DNA of 26,130 nucleotides from CAYSDH01 sp964429805 (GTDB lineage: Bacteria; Bacteroidota; Bacteroidia; Flavobacteriales_D; JABDKJ01). The position numbers and the translations under genes are program-made. The stretch is from the NCBI GenBank assembly GCA_964429805.1, contig CAYSDH010000045.1:1-26130 (forward strand). The letters run 5' to 3'. Positions 1 to 7,843 of this stretch are shown here, one piece after another. Position 1 is the stretch's first letter. Each line of letters begins with the position of its first letter. Below the pieces are notes generated by a model that saw only the letters and a program-made list of their open reading frames with translations, did not search any database and was not told the origin of the DNA.

Positions 1-1
1 G

Positions 2-769
2 CTCTTTACGCTCGCTCTGGTGGTCAACGGAAGTAACGTGCTTGTGCTTCTGCTCATCAGCCTCTTCTTTTTTAAAGGTCGATACCGACACATAGCTCCC
101 TCCTGGTCATCTATTGATATGAGCAAGTCGTCTGATTTGTTTGGGCTGGGCTTTAAGTTCTTTTTGCTGCAAGGCGCAGCGCTGGTGGTGTTTATGACAG
201 ACAACTTGATTATCTCTCACATCTCAGACCCCGACCAGGTGCCTCCGTACAACATTGCCTACAGATATTTTAGTGTCTTGCTGATGCTCTTTACTATTCT
301 CTCTACGCCTTACTGGTCGGCTTTCACAGAGGCCTATCAAAAAAAGGAGTTCGGTTGGATCAGATCAAATATCACTGGCTTTCAAAAAATCTGGTTTGGA
401 CTAGTAGGAGTAGCTGTGTTCATGGTCTTCCTGTCTAATTACTTCTATGACTTTTGGATGGGAGACCGCATAGAAGTGCCCATGCTCCTGACTATCCTCT
501 TCGCCACGTGGGTCTGTCTTTCTTGCTCCATCAGCATTTTTTCAAACTTCTTAAGCGGCATTGGAAAAATTAAACTCAGTATGTATCACGCAGTTTTTGT
601 GATGATTGTCAATATTCCACTTTCCATTTATCTAGGTAAGCATCTCGACATGGGTAGTGCCGGTGTAATCTTAGCTACCATAATTGGCCTTATACCTAGA
701 GTCATTTTTCAGCCCATTCAGTATAAAAAAATCATTAGTGGTCGGGCCTCTGGTATCTGGAACGAGTAG
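2..769 (+). CDS. Wzx-like polysaccharide flippase, C-terminal part (5' end outside window)
   Basis: The frame is open from base 2, so the gene is cut by the window edge. The GTG at 20 is only an internal codon. About 255 residues are visible, with five or six hydrophobic segments separated by short charged loops, for example the stretch beginning FFLLQGAALVVFMTDNL, one around WFGLVGVAVFMVFL and a last one around GVILATIIGLIPRVIF. The sequence TDNLIIS followed by a helix containing STPYWSAFTEA is typical of the second half of MOP-superfamily O-antigen/teichoic acid flippases, which move undecaprenyl-linked oligosaccharides across the inner membrane. Family membership is judged from topology and these motifs, and the substrate cannot be read. 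The next gene starts 33 bp downstream on the same strand, so co-transcription is possible. No glycosyltransferase is visible in the window. Confidence 0.75.
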   Translation, partial: LFTLALVVNGSNVLVLLLISLFFFKGRYRHIAPSWSSIDMSKSSDLFGLGFKFFLLQGAALVVFMTDNLIISHISDPDQVPPYNIAYRYFSVLLMLFTILSTPYWSAFTEAYQKKEFGWIRSNITGFQKIWFGLVGVAVFMVFLSNYFYDFWMGDRIEVPMLLTILFATWVCLSCSISIFSNFLSGIGKIKLSMYHAVFVMIVNIPLSIYLGKHLDMGSAGVILATIIGLIPRVIFQPIQYKKIISGRASGIWNE

Positions 770-802
770 CGCGTCAAATTAAACTGCATCTTTGCATCAG
801 GC

Positions 803-1207
803 ATGGATAAAAGGGCTTCCAAAACGATACTAGGCGCGATTTTAAAAGGACGCTGTCCTGCTTGTAGAAAGGGACAATACTTTGAGACTAGGAATCCCTT
901 TAAGCTAAAAAAACTAGGTGAGTATCATAAGAACTGTCCGTCTTGTGGTCAGCGATTTTCTCTTGAGCCTGGTTTTTATTTTGGTGCAGCATACATCAGT
1001 TACGGACTGAATGTTGTTATCTGGATAGTGTCTGCGGTGGCGGTATATAATCTAATCGAAGAGCCTGAAGCTGGAGACTATATCAAGTTGATTCTACTTT
1101 TAACTGTATTGTTCTTTCCAATCATATTTCGAGCTTCTCGCATCATTTGGGCAACTATATTCATTCCCTTTGGAGGAGAAAAAAAGCAGTTTAATAAACC
1201 AAAGTGA
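803..1207 (+). CDS. DUF983 family zinc-ribbon membrane protein
   Basis: A 134-residue protein. The N-terminal half has two CPxC knuckles (C18/C21 and C45/C48) separated by a basic stretch, which should form a small cytoplasmic zinc ribbon. The motif LEPGFYFGAAYISYG follows, then two hydrophobic helices (about residues 67-85 and 93-112). This is the organisation of DUF983, a family of unknown function common in Bacteroidota and Alphaproteobacteria. The ATG at 803 follows an A/T-rich leader with an imperfect -7-like CATCTTTG at 787-794. It lies 33 bp after the flippase on the same strand. No function is assigned. Confidence 0.85.
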   Translation: MDKRASKTILGAILKGRCPACRKGQYFETRNPFKLKKLGEYHKNCPSCGQRFSLEPGFYFGAAYISYGLNVVIWIVSAVAVYNLIEEPEAGDYIKLILLLTVLFFPIIFRASRIIWATIFIPFGGEKKQFNKPK

Positions 1208-1211
1208 AACG

Positions 1212-1285
1212 TTCCTTGTCTGAAAAAGGAAGCAAATAAGCTTAGGGAAAGTGAACACTTATTTAGGCCGCTAAAGCAGCTTTAG
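1212..1285. terminator. Possible terminator region between convergent genes
   Basis: Three small inverted repeats fill the gap between DUF983 (+) and the WG-repeat gene (-): TTCCTT/AAGGAA at 1212-1217 and 1226-1231, AAATAAG/CTTATTT at 1234-1240 and 1258-1264, and CTAAAGC/GCTTTAG at 1271-1277 and 1279-1285. None is followed by a convincing T-run, so terminator activity is only suggested by position between two convergent 3' ends. Confidence 0.3.
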
Positions 1286-1286
1286 A

Positions 1287-3404
1287 TCAACGATTGACGT
1301 AGATATCTTTCTGCTCATCAAGGTCGTAATACTGAACCTTATCTCCTTTTCGCATCTTGGCATATCGGAGTTTTAAAATGTCAATACTGTCAAAATCTCC
1401 TTCGACCTGTATCGTACCATCTCGCTTGATAACACCCGTTAACGAGTCCTTTTTAAACACCAGAAACTCTGTATCGACAACTGGTCTTAGCTCATCAAAA
1501 GTAGGCTCTATGAGAAACTCTCTTTTAGAATTAATCAGACCAAGCTTACCGTCAACTCCTACTACACTAACTCCTTGAATAAAGTCTTCTGCCGATTCAA
1601 ATTCTGCGTCTAGCATCACACCATTCACGTCTAGAAAACCGTAGCGGTTAGCCTCTTTATACCATGTGATATTACCGACTACTTTTCCGATATCTACGTA
1701 CTTAGGCTCAACGACAAACTCACCTAATTTGTTGATTATGCCAAAGGCCCCATATTTTGAAATCTTCGCGTGTCCAGAACTAAAGATTGACTCTTTGAAG
1801 AGTTCTGGCGTGTAGTCAAATTCTAACTCTGTGAGCAACTCTCCTTGGTCATCTACAAAGCCAAGTTTATCTCCTTGCACGACCGTGCGCATGCCTTCGT
1901 TAGATTCAGAAATCAAATCATACGCGCAGTCCAGCACAAGGCCATCAGGTCTTTTCCAAAGGCCTAGTTTCCCATTACGTTTGACACGTGCAGACCCATT
2001 ATCCAAATACTCAACCCATTCGTATTCCGCAGGAATAAGGAAGTCGCCTTTCTCATTGATTAAGCCATAAGCTCCATTGAGTTTAACTACTGCTGCGCCT
2101 CCTTTAAAGTCGCTTGCATCTTCAAAAATCTCGTCTATTGCAATGTTTACAAATCTGTCTAAATAGACGAAACCGCCTGATTTTGAGGCAGGTATCATTC
2201 CATCGTTAAAATTACCGAGTTCCTCATAGTCAAACGCAATAGCGACCTCACCTGATCGGTCTATCGCACCAAACTTTCCATCCTTTTCGACCACAGAAAA
2301 ACCATTGTGAAAAGGAAACGCATCGTCATATATTATAGGTACGACCTCATCACCTCGCTTATTTATAAAACCAGACTTAGCACCGATACTGACTACAGCC
2401 ATTCCTTCTTCATACTCAGAAATCATGTCGTATTTCTGCTTCGTGATTCTTTGTCCTTTATTGTCAATTAGCTGCTTGCCAGTGCTATCTGAAATCAGGA
2501 AACGAGGCGCAAAAATTACACGAAGCTCTTGCTCTATGTCACTTTTGTATGGATTCTCAGGAAAATCCCAAAGTAGGTTTGCAATCGACTCTTGACGATA
2601 GTCCGCCAAGTAAAGTTTGTTGATTCGACTCCACGCATCATTAACGAATGGACTGCGTGGATAAGACCTGATGTGGTCGTAATACTTATCTACTTCATCA
2701 ACCTTTCTCACCTCTTCAAAGACCGCTTCATACGCGGCATCTGCATGAGGATTAGAAGAAAACTCATTTAAAAAGTTCTTGTAGGTATCTACGTCTCCTT
2801 CAGCGGTTTTCTCTTCAAAGAACTTTAAGGAATAAAGAGAGTCAGCCTTGGCCTTTTGTATGGCACCGGGGTAATCAATGATAAACTTCCTATACGACTT
2901 ATAGGTATCAACCTCCATAGCTTCAACAAATGCGAGCGAATCTCGCTTGCCTAAGGCTAAACTGTACTTACCTGAAAAAGGAAACTTCTTTAAGTACCTG
3001 TCAAAATAGGCCTGCTCTTCGTTATCCTTTATCCCTTCATAGGCTACATCAGCGATGAGCAACTTATGTTCTTGAATTTTGTGGCGCGTGATATTGAGCG
3101 CGTACAGGGCTCCTTTTTCTCTCTGAGAGGCAGAAATAAAGGCCGAATCTGCATAAACCACATACTTTAAGGCTGAGTCAATGTCAAAGTAGACATTCTT
3201 CTCCTCTGCAAACACAATGCTCAATCCCAAGGCGGCACCTGAGGGATTCTTGAACATGGATTTTGTGAAATATTTGTGGGCTTTGAAGTAGTCCTTGATG
3301 GCGAGCGCCTCATAGCCTTTCTCCAGTCCTCCTGCGAAGGACACAGATGTCGCTAGCAGGAAAACTGCTAAAATTGTGTTTTTCAATGATTTAAAGCGCT
3401 TCAA
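1287..3404 (-). CDS. Secreted TPR/WG-repeat protein
   Basis: A 705-residue protein of unknown role. Residues 1-24 form a signal peptide (basic KRFKSLK, then a hydrophobic core ending SVSFA). About residues 25-300 are helical and TPR-like, with phrases such as KDYFKAHKYFTKSMFKNPSG. About residues 310-700 hold roughly nine or ten WG-type repeats (KSGFINKRGDEVVPIIYDD, KFGAIDRSGEVAI, KLGLINSKREFLIEPTFDE), a beta repeat common in Bacteroidota envelope proteins. The start is TTG at 3404. An in-frame TGA lies two codons upstream, and a second TTG at 3386 would also give a signal peptide, so no ATG start is available at this end. It lies 48 bp downstream of a secreted TPR-like gene on the same strand, and the two probably share an operon and a compartment (periplasm or outer surface). 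Confidence 0.85.
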   Translation of the reverse strand: MKRFKSLKNTILAVFLLATSVSFAGGLEKGYEALAIKDYFKAHKYFTKSMFKNPSGAALGLSIVFAEEKNVYFDIDSALKYVVYADSAFISASQREKGALYALNITRHKIQEHKLLIADVAYEGIKDNEEQAYFDRYLKKFPFSGKYSLALGKRDSLAFVEAMEVDTYKSYRKFIIDYPGAIQKAKADSLYSLKFFEEKTAEGDVDTYKNFLNEFSSNPHADAAYEAVFEEVRKVDEVDKYYDHIRSYPRSPFVNDAWSRINKLYLADYRQESIANLLWDFPENPYKSDIEQELRVIFAPRFLISDSTGKQLIDNKGQRITKQKYDMISEYEEGMAVVSIGAKSGFINKRGDEVVPIIYDDAFPFHNGFSVVEKDGKFGAIDRSGEVAIAFDYEELGNFNDGMIPASKSGGFVYLDRFVNIAIDEIFEDASDFKGGAAVVKLNGAYGLINEKGDFLIPAEYEWVEYLDNGSARVKRNGKLGLWKRPDGLVLDCAYDLISESNEGMRTVVQGDKLGFVDDQGELLTELEFDYTPELFKESIFSSGHAKISKYGAFGIINKLGEFVVEPKYVDIGKVVGNITWYKEANRYGFLDVNGVMLDAEFESAEDFIQGVSVVGVDGKLGLINSKREFLIEPTFDELRPVVDTEFLVFKKDSLTGVIKRDGTIQVEGDFDSIDILKLRYAKMRKGDKVQYYDLDEQKDIYVNR

Positions 3405-3452
3405 TTCTCAATTATATAACTCGCTTTTTGTACGAGATTGAGCCCGGGAAGG

Positions 3453-4181
3453 TTATCTTTTGATATCCTCAAGAACGATACTGTACTCTTTATCGTCTTT
3501 GAAGTACTCTTCACCTATCTCCATAGTGGTCACCGCAGCACTGCGCTCTCCCTCCTGAAACTGGTGCTCAGCGTAGGTAATAAGGCCATACTTAAGAAGT
3601 CTTTTCTGTTCCTTTTCTAGGCCATCGATGTCGCCAACTTTTTCGTCAAACTTGGCCATTGCTTCTTTAGAACCAGAGAAATCATTCATTTTTAACAACG
3701 CATATCCATACATTAACCAAGACCCTGGACAATCAGGACCATATGTCACCATGTACTTGTAGTATCCTTTAGCCTTTGAGAAAGCCCCTTCTTCAAGGTA
3801 ATTCTCAGCTACTTCCATGCACGCCCCTCTTAACTCTGAGATATAGTCTTTGTTGTCGTACACCGTCTCTCCTTTCTTATCCTTCTTACGCCATTTAGCC
3901 GCGTACTTGTTGGCGTCTTTAAACGCTTTTGGATAGTCTTCTGCCTTCTCTTCGTCTTTAGAAAGCTCATAATAAGCCATGGACGCAAAAAGATATGGCA
4001 TTGGTTCTTTTCTGCGGTCTTTGTTTTCGGTAATCGAAATAGCCTTTTTGGCTAGTTTCTCAAAATCCTCATCAATGAAAAGGACCCATAGGTCTTCATA
4101 TTCTTTCTTCTCAGCTTTTTGGGCTACGACAGCCTGACTGAAACTTAAAAGGGCTATAAAAAGGATGAATGCTGTTCTCAT
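3453..4181 (-). CDS. Secreted TPR-like protein of unknown function
   Basis: A 242-residue protein. The N-terminus (residues 1-21) is a signal peptide with a hydrophobic core and an AVVAQ cleavage region. The rest is charged, helical and TPR-like: MPYLFASMAYYELSKDEEKA, NYLEEGAFSKAKGYYKYMV and SWLMYGYALLKMNDFSGSKE have the small/aromatic spacing of degenerate TPR helices. No enzymatic motif is visible. The ATG at 4181 lies about 29 bp downstream of a TAnnTTTG box on the minus strand (4217-4210). The WG-repeat protein follows after 48 bp, so the pair is probably one transcription unit for exported scaffold proteins. A binding or scaffold role is inference from the repeat type only. Confidence 0.75.
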   Translation of the reverse strand: MRTAFILFIALLSFSQAVVAQKAEKKEYEDLWVLFIDEDFEKLAKKAISITENKDRRKEPMPYLFASMAYYELSKDEEKAEDYPKAFKDANKYAAKWRKKDKKGETVYDNKDYISELRGACMEVAENYLEEGAFSKAKGYYKYMVTYGPDCPGSWLMYGYALLKMNDFSGSKEAMAKFDEKVGDIDGLEKEQKRLLKYGLITYAEHQFQEGERSAAVTTMEIGEEYFKDDKEYSIVLEDIKR

Positions 4182-4209
4182 ATCTATGGTAAATTTTCCA
4201 AGTGGAAAT

Positions 4210-4217
4210 CAAATTTA
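4210..4217 (-). promoter_or_regulatory. Bacteroidota -7 box (TAnnTTTG) for the TPR/WG pair
   Basis: On the minus strand the bases read TAAATTTG, an exact match to the TAnnTTTG element. It lies about 29 bp upstream of the ATG at 4181, implying a leader of roughly 20 nt. No clear -33 TTTG is found at the usual distance, so the call rests on the -7 box and its position in a divergent intergenic region. Confidence 0.45.
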
Positions 4218-4258
4218 GTGCCTAAAACTGAAATAGACGAATGAAATCTTTGAAATCC

Positions 4259-4287
4259 TTGCTTATCAAGGGATTGCAATATCTTTG
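4259..4287 (+). promoter_or_regulatory. Bacteroidota-type promoter for trmD
   Basis: TTG at 4259-4261, an 18-bp spacer, then TATCTTTG at 4280-4287. This fits the phylum's primary sigma consensus (TTG/TTTG, about 19 bp, TAnnTTTG). Transcription would start near 4294, about 11 nt before the trmD ATG, giving a very short A-rich leader, which is usual in this phylum. Confidence 0.6.
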
Positions 4288-4304
4288 TATCAAGTAAAAA
4301 ATTT

Positions 4305-4988
4305 ATGCGAATAGACATAATCACTATTCTCCCGGCCCTCTTAACGGGCCCCTTTGACGACTCAATTGTGAAGCGAGCTAGAGACAAAGGTCTGGCCGAA
4401 ATACATGTACATGACCTCAGAGCATATACACTCGATAAGCATAAACGCGTAGACGATTATGCCTTTGGTGGTGGCGCTGGAATGGTCATGGCCGTTGAGC
4501 CGATACATCGCTGTATTGACCAACTCAAAAGCGAGCGTGATTATGATGAGATAATTTATACCACGCCTGACGGAGAGCAGCTTGATCAAGGGATGTGCAA
4601 CGAGCTGTCATCGAGTAAGAATATCATCATTTTGTGCGGTCACTACAAAGGTGTCGATGAGCGCGTGAGAGAGCATCTTATCACCAAAGAAATTTCTATT
4701 GGTGACTACGTCCTCTCAGGGGGTGAACTAGCAGCCGCAGTAATCAGCGATAGCCTGATTAGGCTAATTCCAGGAGTGCTCAATGACGAAACATCAGCCC
4801 TCACTGACTCATTTCAAGACGGACTGCTTGCACCACCAACATACACCAGACCTTCAGACTACAATGGTTGGAAAGTACCCGACATTCTGATAAGCGGAAA
4901 CACTCCAAAAATTGAAGAATGGAGAATGGAAAAAGCCATTGAGCGAACTAAAAGCAGACGACCAGATTTGCTCAACGACAAGGATTAA
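4305..4988 (+). CDS. trmD: tRNA (guanine-N1-)-methyltransferase TrmD
   Basis: A 227-residue SPOUT-class enzyme that uses S-adenosylmethionine to methylate N1 of G37 next to the anticodon in tRNAs reading CNN codons, preventing +1 frameshifting. The N-terminus MRIDIITILPALLTGPFDDS matches the family. The GGGAGMVM loop is at 55-62. The trefoil-knot signatures are LCGHYKGVDERV (110-121) and SIGDYVLSGGELA (131-143). The conserved DSF around D168 corresponds to the catalytic Asp of E. coli TrmD (D169), and R153 to its R154. The length is normal. It sits alone from its usual rpsP-rimM-rplS partners. It has its own promoter at 4259-4287 and is followed 60 bp later by an unrelated exported protein. 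Confidence 0.97.
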   Translation: MRIDIITILPALLTGPFDDSIVKRARDKGLAEIHVHDLRAYTLDKHKRVDDYAFGGGAGMVMAVEPIHRCIDQLKSERDYDEIIYTTPDGEQLDQGMCNELSSSKNIIILCGHYKGVDERVREHLITKEISIGDYVLSGGELAAAVISDSLIRLIPGVLNDETSALTDSFQDGLLAPPTYTRPSDYNGWKVPDILISGNTPKIEEWRMEKAIERTKSRRPDLLNDKD

Positions 4989-5048
4989 AACAAGCATCAA
5001 AAAGACTGTAACTTTATAGTCAGTCAGTGCGCCTCACTTTTGACAATC

Positions 5049-6332
5049 ATGCTCGAAAAAAGTCTACACTATATCAAGGTTACCCCCATCCTCTTGGCCT
5101 TCTTCTTTTGCCTCAATGCAACTGGGCAAAACACTGATGTCCTGAACCTTTCTGGAATAGTAATTGACGCTACGACTAATGAGGGAATGCCCTTTGCTAC
5201 AGTCATTTTGAAGCGAGCTGGAGCAGGCACATCTACCAACGCTTCGGGTAAATTTAACTTTCGAATTTTTGAGACTGACCAGAAGGATTCTCTTTCTGTG
5301 AGTTACATTGGTTATGATACATATACCGTGGCCGTTGAGTCACTAGAATCAGAAGTCACCATTCCGCTAAAGCCTTCAGCCAATTTACTTCAAGAAGTTA
5401 TCGTCAGGCCATTGACTCCAGAAGAATATCTAAAGAGGGTTAAGAAAAAAGTGGTTGTCAACTACTCAAGTTCTGACTTTTCTAACATGGCCTATTACCG
5501 CGAAGAAGTCAAGGAAAACGGTCAGTTTATAATGCACTCTGAAGGTGTGTTTAACACCTATTATTCCCCTTCAGAGAAGGGCGAAAAAAGACAACATCAA
5601 CTGCATCTGTTTAGGAAGAACGAAGACATTCATGAATTACAATTCATGAAAGAAAAGGCTAAAAAAGAGCGAAGAAAACACCTCGAAAAGCATCCTGAAG
5701 ACAGTGTGAAGTATGGTTCAGAAGACCCAGAAGACCTTTTGCTCACCAACTTTGGTGGCCCTGACAATCTGCTCCAGCTTGATGTCAAAGGAAACAGCCT
5801 TAGTTTTTTGGACAGTACAGAATTGAGACATTACAGATACACGTATGGTCCGCCAAGTCAATTTGACGGAAGAGAGCTTATTACTATTGACTTTACTTCA
5901 AAAGGCACGGTTGATCATGCCCGTCTCAACGGACGAATATTTGTGGACAAAGAGACGGATGCTATACGTGCGGTAGTTGGCAAAGGTGAATTTGTTATTC
6001 CAGCACTCGCAAAACCCATTCTCTTAGTGATGGGAATTGGTATCAAGGATCCTTGGTTTGACATTGATATTAGGTACTACGAAGTAGACGGCAAATGGTA
6101 TCCACAGCAGGCACAATGGTCTATACACCTCAATGTGGTAAAGAGAAAAATGTTTAAGGAAAATGAGGCTGCAAAATTTGACATCGAGCAGGTCTATGTC
6201 GTCAATTCTAGAAACCTCATTAACCCAGCAGAGATTGAGGAGAAGAAGCGATACACTTCCAATCTAAAAATGAAAGACCAAGTTCATAACGACAACCAAA
6301 TCAAGTGGTCTGATGTCAATGTGATTAGATAA
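5049..6332 (+). CDS. Exported carboxypeptidase-like regulatory domain (CPL) protein
   Basis: About 427 residues from the ATG at 5049. A TTG at 5040 would add three residues, but the ATG gives the cleaner signal peptide: MLEKS, then a hydrophobic run VTPILLAFFFCLNATGQ. About residues 32-115 form a CPL beta-sandwich: SGIVIDATTNEGMPFATVI, GTSTNASGKFNF, DSLSVSYIGYDTYTV and the closing LQEVIVRP. In TonB-dependent receptors this module is followed by a plug, but here a unique ~300-residue region of mixed beta character follows with no plug or barrel. It resembles the many stand-alone CPL proteins of Bacteroidota, periplasmic or outer-membrane associated and of unknown role. It may be co-transcribed with trmD (60-bp gap). 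Confidence 0.8.
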   Translation: MLEKSLHYIKVTPILLAFFFCLNATGQNTDVLNLSGIVIDATTNEGMPFATVILKRAGAGTSTNASGKFNFRIFETDQKDSLSVSYIGYDTYTVAVESLESEVTIPLKPSANLLQEVIVRPLTPEEYLKRVKKKVVVNYSSSDFSNMAYYREEVKENGQFIMHSEGVFNTYYSPSEKGEKRQHQLHLFRKNEDIHELQFMKEKAKKERRKHLEKHPEDSVKYGSEDPEDLLLTNFGGPDNLLQLDVKGNSLSFLDSTELRHYRYTYGPPSQFDGRELITIDFTSKGTVDHARLNGRIFVDKETDAIRAVVGKGEFVIPALAKPILLVMGIGIKDPWFDIDIRYYEVDGKWYPQQAQWSIHLNVVKRKMFKENEAAKFDIEQVYVVNSRNLINPAEIEEKKRYTSNLKMKDQVHNDNQIKWSDVNVIR

Positions 6333-6432
6333 TGAAAATGTGGATAATTCATCTGCATTTCATGCTTCTAAAAAGCTTAATTAACGGGCACTTTCCTTTC
6401 TTTGTCGAAGATTTACAATAAAATATAGCAAC

Positions 6433-7302
6433 ATGAATTTAGCCCAATTAATACCATCTATTCAAGAAGATGCAGCCGCATCATCTCCAGATTTTGACAT
6501 CTCAACTGTCGACTGGAAAACTGCATTAATAGAATACGGGACTGGACTTGTCAAATTTATAGCCGTACTGGTAATCGGTTTGTGGGTAGCAAAAATGATT
6601 ACCTCCATGATCTCCAAGATGCTGAGTAAGCGTGACGGAATGGATGTGTCACTTCAAGGCTTTCTGTCCAGTTTGATTGGTTCCATTCTGAAGGTATTGG
6701 TATGGATTAGTGCACTCGGTATGTTAGGAGTCGAAATGACTTCTTTCATCGCCATATTAGGTGCCGCAGGCCTTGCAGTCGGTATGGCGCTGTCAGGAAC
6801 GCTTCAAAACTTTGCAGGAGGAGTTATGCTGCTTCTTTTCAAGCCTTTTAAAGTAGGTGATTTAATTACTGCTCAAGGACACACAGGTGTGGTTAAGGAG
6901 ATTCAAATTTTTGTAACGACACTCCTAAATCCTGAAAATAAAACCATTATAATTCCAAATGGACCTTTGTCTAACGGAGACATCACCAACTTTACTGCCG
7001 AAGGCCAAATCAGAGTAGACATGCAAATGGGAATAGGTTACGGAGACGACATAGCGAAGGCGAAAGAAGTCATTATGAAAACCATGACAAACAATCCGCA
7101 CGTACTGAGTGACCCTGCTCCTTTTGTTGGAGTTGTAGGGCATGGAGCAAGTTCAGTGGACTTGGTTGTGAGACCATTCTGCAAGCCTGAACATTACTGG
7201 GACGTGTACTTTGACATCTACGAGAAAGGAAAAATCGCCTTGGATGAAGCAGGAATCGAAATTCCATTCCCGCAGACGGTAATGCACCAAGCGCCAAGCT
7301 GA
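6433..7302 (+). CDS. Small-conductance mechanosensitive channel, MscS family
   Basis: A 289-residue inner-membrane protein of the minimal MscS size class. Three membrane helices are visible: about residues 33-56 (LVKFIAVLVIGLWVAKMI), 72-96 (LIGSILKVLVWISALGML) and the pore helix 103-135 with the Gly/Ala-rich pattern LGAAGLAVGMALSGTLQNFA. The conserved beta-domain follows (FKPFKVGDLI, GVVKEIQIFVTTL, IIPNGPLSNGDITNF) and a C-terminal alpha/beta domain ending IEIPFPQTVMHQ. These channels open under membrane tension to release solutes after hypo-osmotic shock and assemble as heptamers. A strong intrinsic terminator follows at 7325-7355. The upstream 100-bp gap shows no clean promoter match. Confidence 0.95.
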   Translation: MNLAQLIPSIQEDAAASSPDFDISTVDWKTALIEYGTGLVKFIAVLVIGLWVAKMITSMISKMLSKRDGMDVSLQGFLSSLIGSILKVLVWISALGMLGVEMTSFIAILGAAGLAVGMALSGTLQNFAGGVMLLLFKPFKVGDLITAQGHTGVVKEIQIFVTTLLNPENKTIIIPNGPLSNGDITNFTAEGQIRVDMQMGIGYGDDIAKAKEVIMKTMTNNPHVLSDPAPFVGVVGHGASSVDLVVRPFCKPEHYWDVYFDIYEKGKIALDEAGIEIPFPQTVMHQAPS

Positions 7303-7324
7303 AGCGAATAAAAAAATGATTATG

Positions 7325-7355
7325 AAAGTCGAAGATGCGATTCTTCGACTTTTTT
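7325..7355 (+). terminator. Intrinsic terminator after mscS
   Basis: An 11-bp perfect stem (7325-7335 AAAGTCGAAGA with 7342-7352), a 6-nt loop and a T-run from 7350 to 7355. It separates mscS from the small HAD gene, whose ATG lies 15 bp beyond, so that gene must have read-through or a promoter overlapping the terminator. Confidence 0.85.
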
Positions 7356-7370
7356 CTTTAGCGCCATAAT

Positions 7371-7790
7371 ATGAGTAACCTAGAGCAGAAGCGTGATGAA
7401 CATGGAGAATTAATCAGTCCAATTCTCCCAGAGAACATTAAGAATTACTTGATTGACATTGATGGCACTATCACTGAAGATGTGCCCAATGAAGAACCAG
7501 AAAGAATGGCAACTTGCCTTCCTTTTCCGGATGCGCTAGAGACGCTAAACAAATGGTACGATCAAGGCCACATTATTACCTTTTTCACTTCGCGCACTGA
7601 AGAGCACCGAGAGGTGACTGAGCAGTGGTTTGCCAAGCACAACTTTAAGTATCACGGTCTATTGATGGAAAAACCTCGTGGAGGAAATTACCACTGGATA
7701 GATAATCACATGGTACGAGCAACACGATTTGAAGGTCGATTTACAGACTTGGTGGAGTCTAAAAAAACGATTGAAGTATTTAAAAAGTAA
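7371..7790 (+). CDS. Small HAD-superfamily phosphatase-like protein
   Basis: A 139-residue protein. HAD motif I is YLIDIDGTI with D29 and D31 of DxDxT. Motif II is the S74 in ITFFTSRTEEHRE. K101 (LMEKPRGG) and D111 (WIDNHM) are candidates for motifs III and IV. There is no room for a large cap domain. It follows the PF/DALETLNKWYDQGH pattern of short Bacteroidota HAD proteins often labelled phosphoheptose isomerase or LNS2-like in databases, although no isomerase domain is present. The substrate is unknown. A magnesium-dependent phosphohydrolase activity is inferred from the motifs. It sits between the mscS terminator and thrS. Confidence 0.75.
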   Translation: MSNLEQKRDEHGELISPILPENIKNYLIDIDGTITEDVPNEEPERMATCLPFPDALETLNKWYDQGHIITFFTSRTEEHREVTEQWFAKHNFKYHGLLMEKPRGGNYHWIDNHMVRATRFEGRFTDLVESKKTIEVFKK

Positions 7791-7805
7791 ATCTGCAAAA
7801 GCCAA

Positions 7806-7823
7806 TTTGCTAGCTTTGCTAGC
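7806..7823 (+). promoter_or_regulatory. Tandem TTTGCTAGC repeat containing a -7 box upstream of thrS
   Basis: TTTGCTAGC occurs twice in tandem (7806-7814, 7815-7823). Because GCTAGC is self-complementary, it also forms an inverted repeat around TTT. TAGCTTTG at 7811-7818 matches TAnnTTTG exactly and would give a leader of about 20 nt before the thrS ATG at 7844. No -33 TTTG is seen at 19-21 bp. This may be the promoter or operator of the thrS-infC-rpmI-rplT cluster. Confidence 0.4.
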
Positions 7824-7843
7824 GTCAAATAAAATTAAGTTTA

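Noticed and set aside
1271..1285. CTAAAGC/GCTTTAG palindrome next to the WG-gene stop as a strong terminator
   Set aside because: The loop is tight and no T-run follows on either strand, so it is only kept as part of a low-confidence terminator region.
4184..4387. 67-codon minus-strand frame over the trmD start and promoter region
   Set aside because: It overlaps two promoters and the conserved trmD N-terminus in antisense. No recognisable protein features.
5040..5048. TTG at 5040 as the start of the CPL protein
   Set aside because: The ATG three codons later gives the better signal peptide start, and nothing supports the extra residues.
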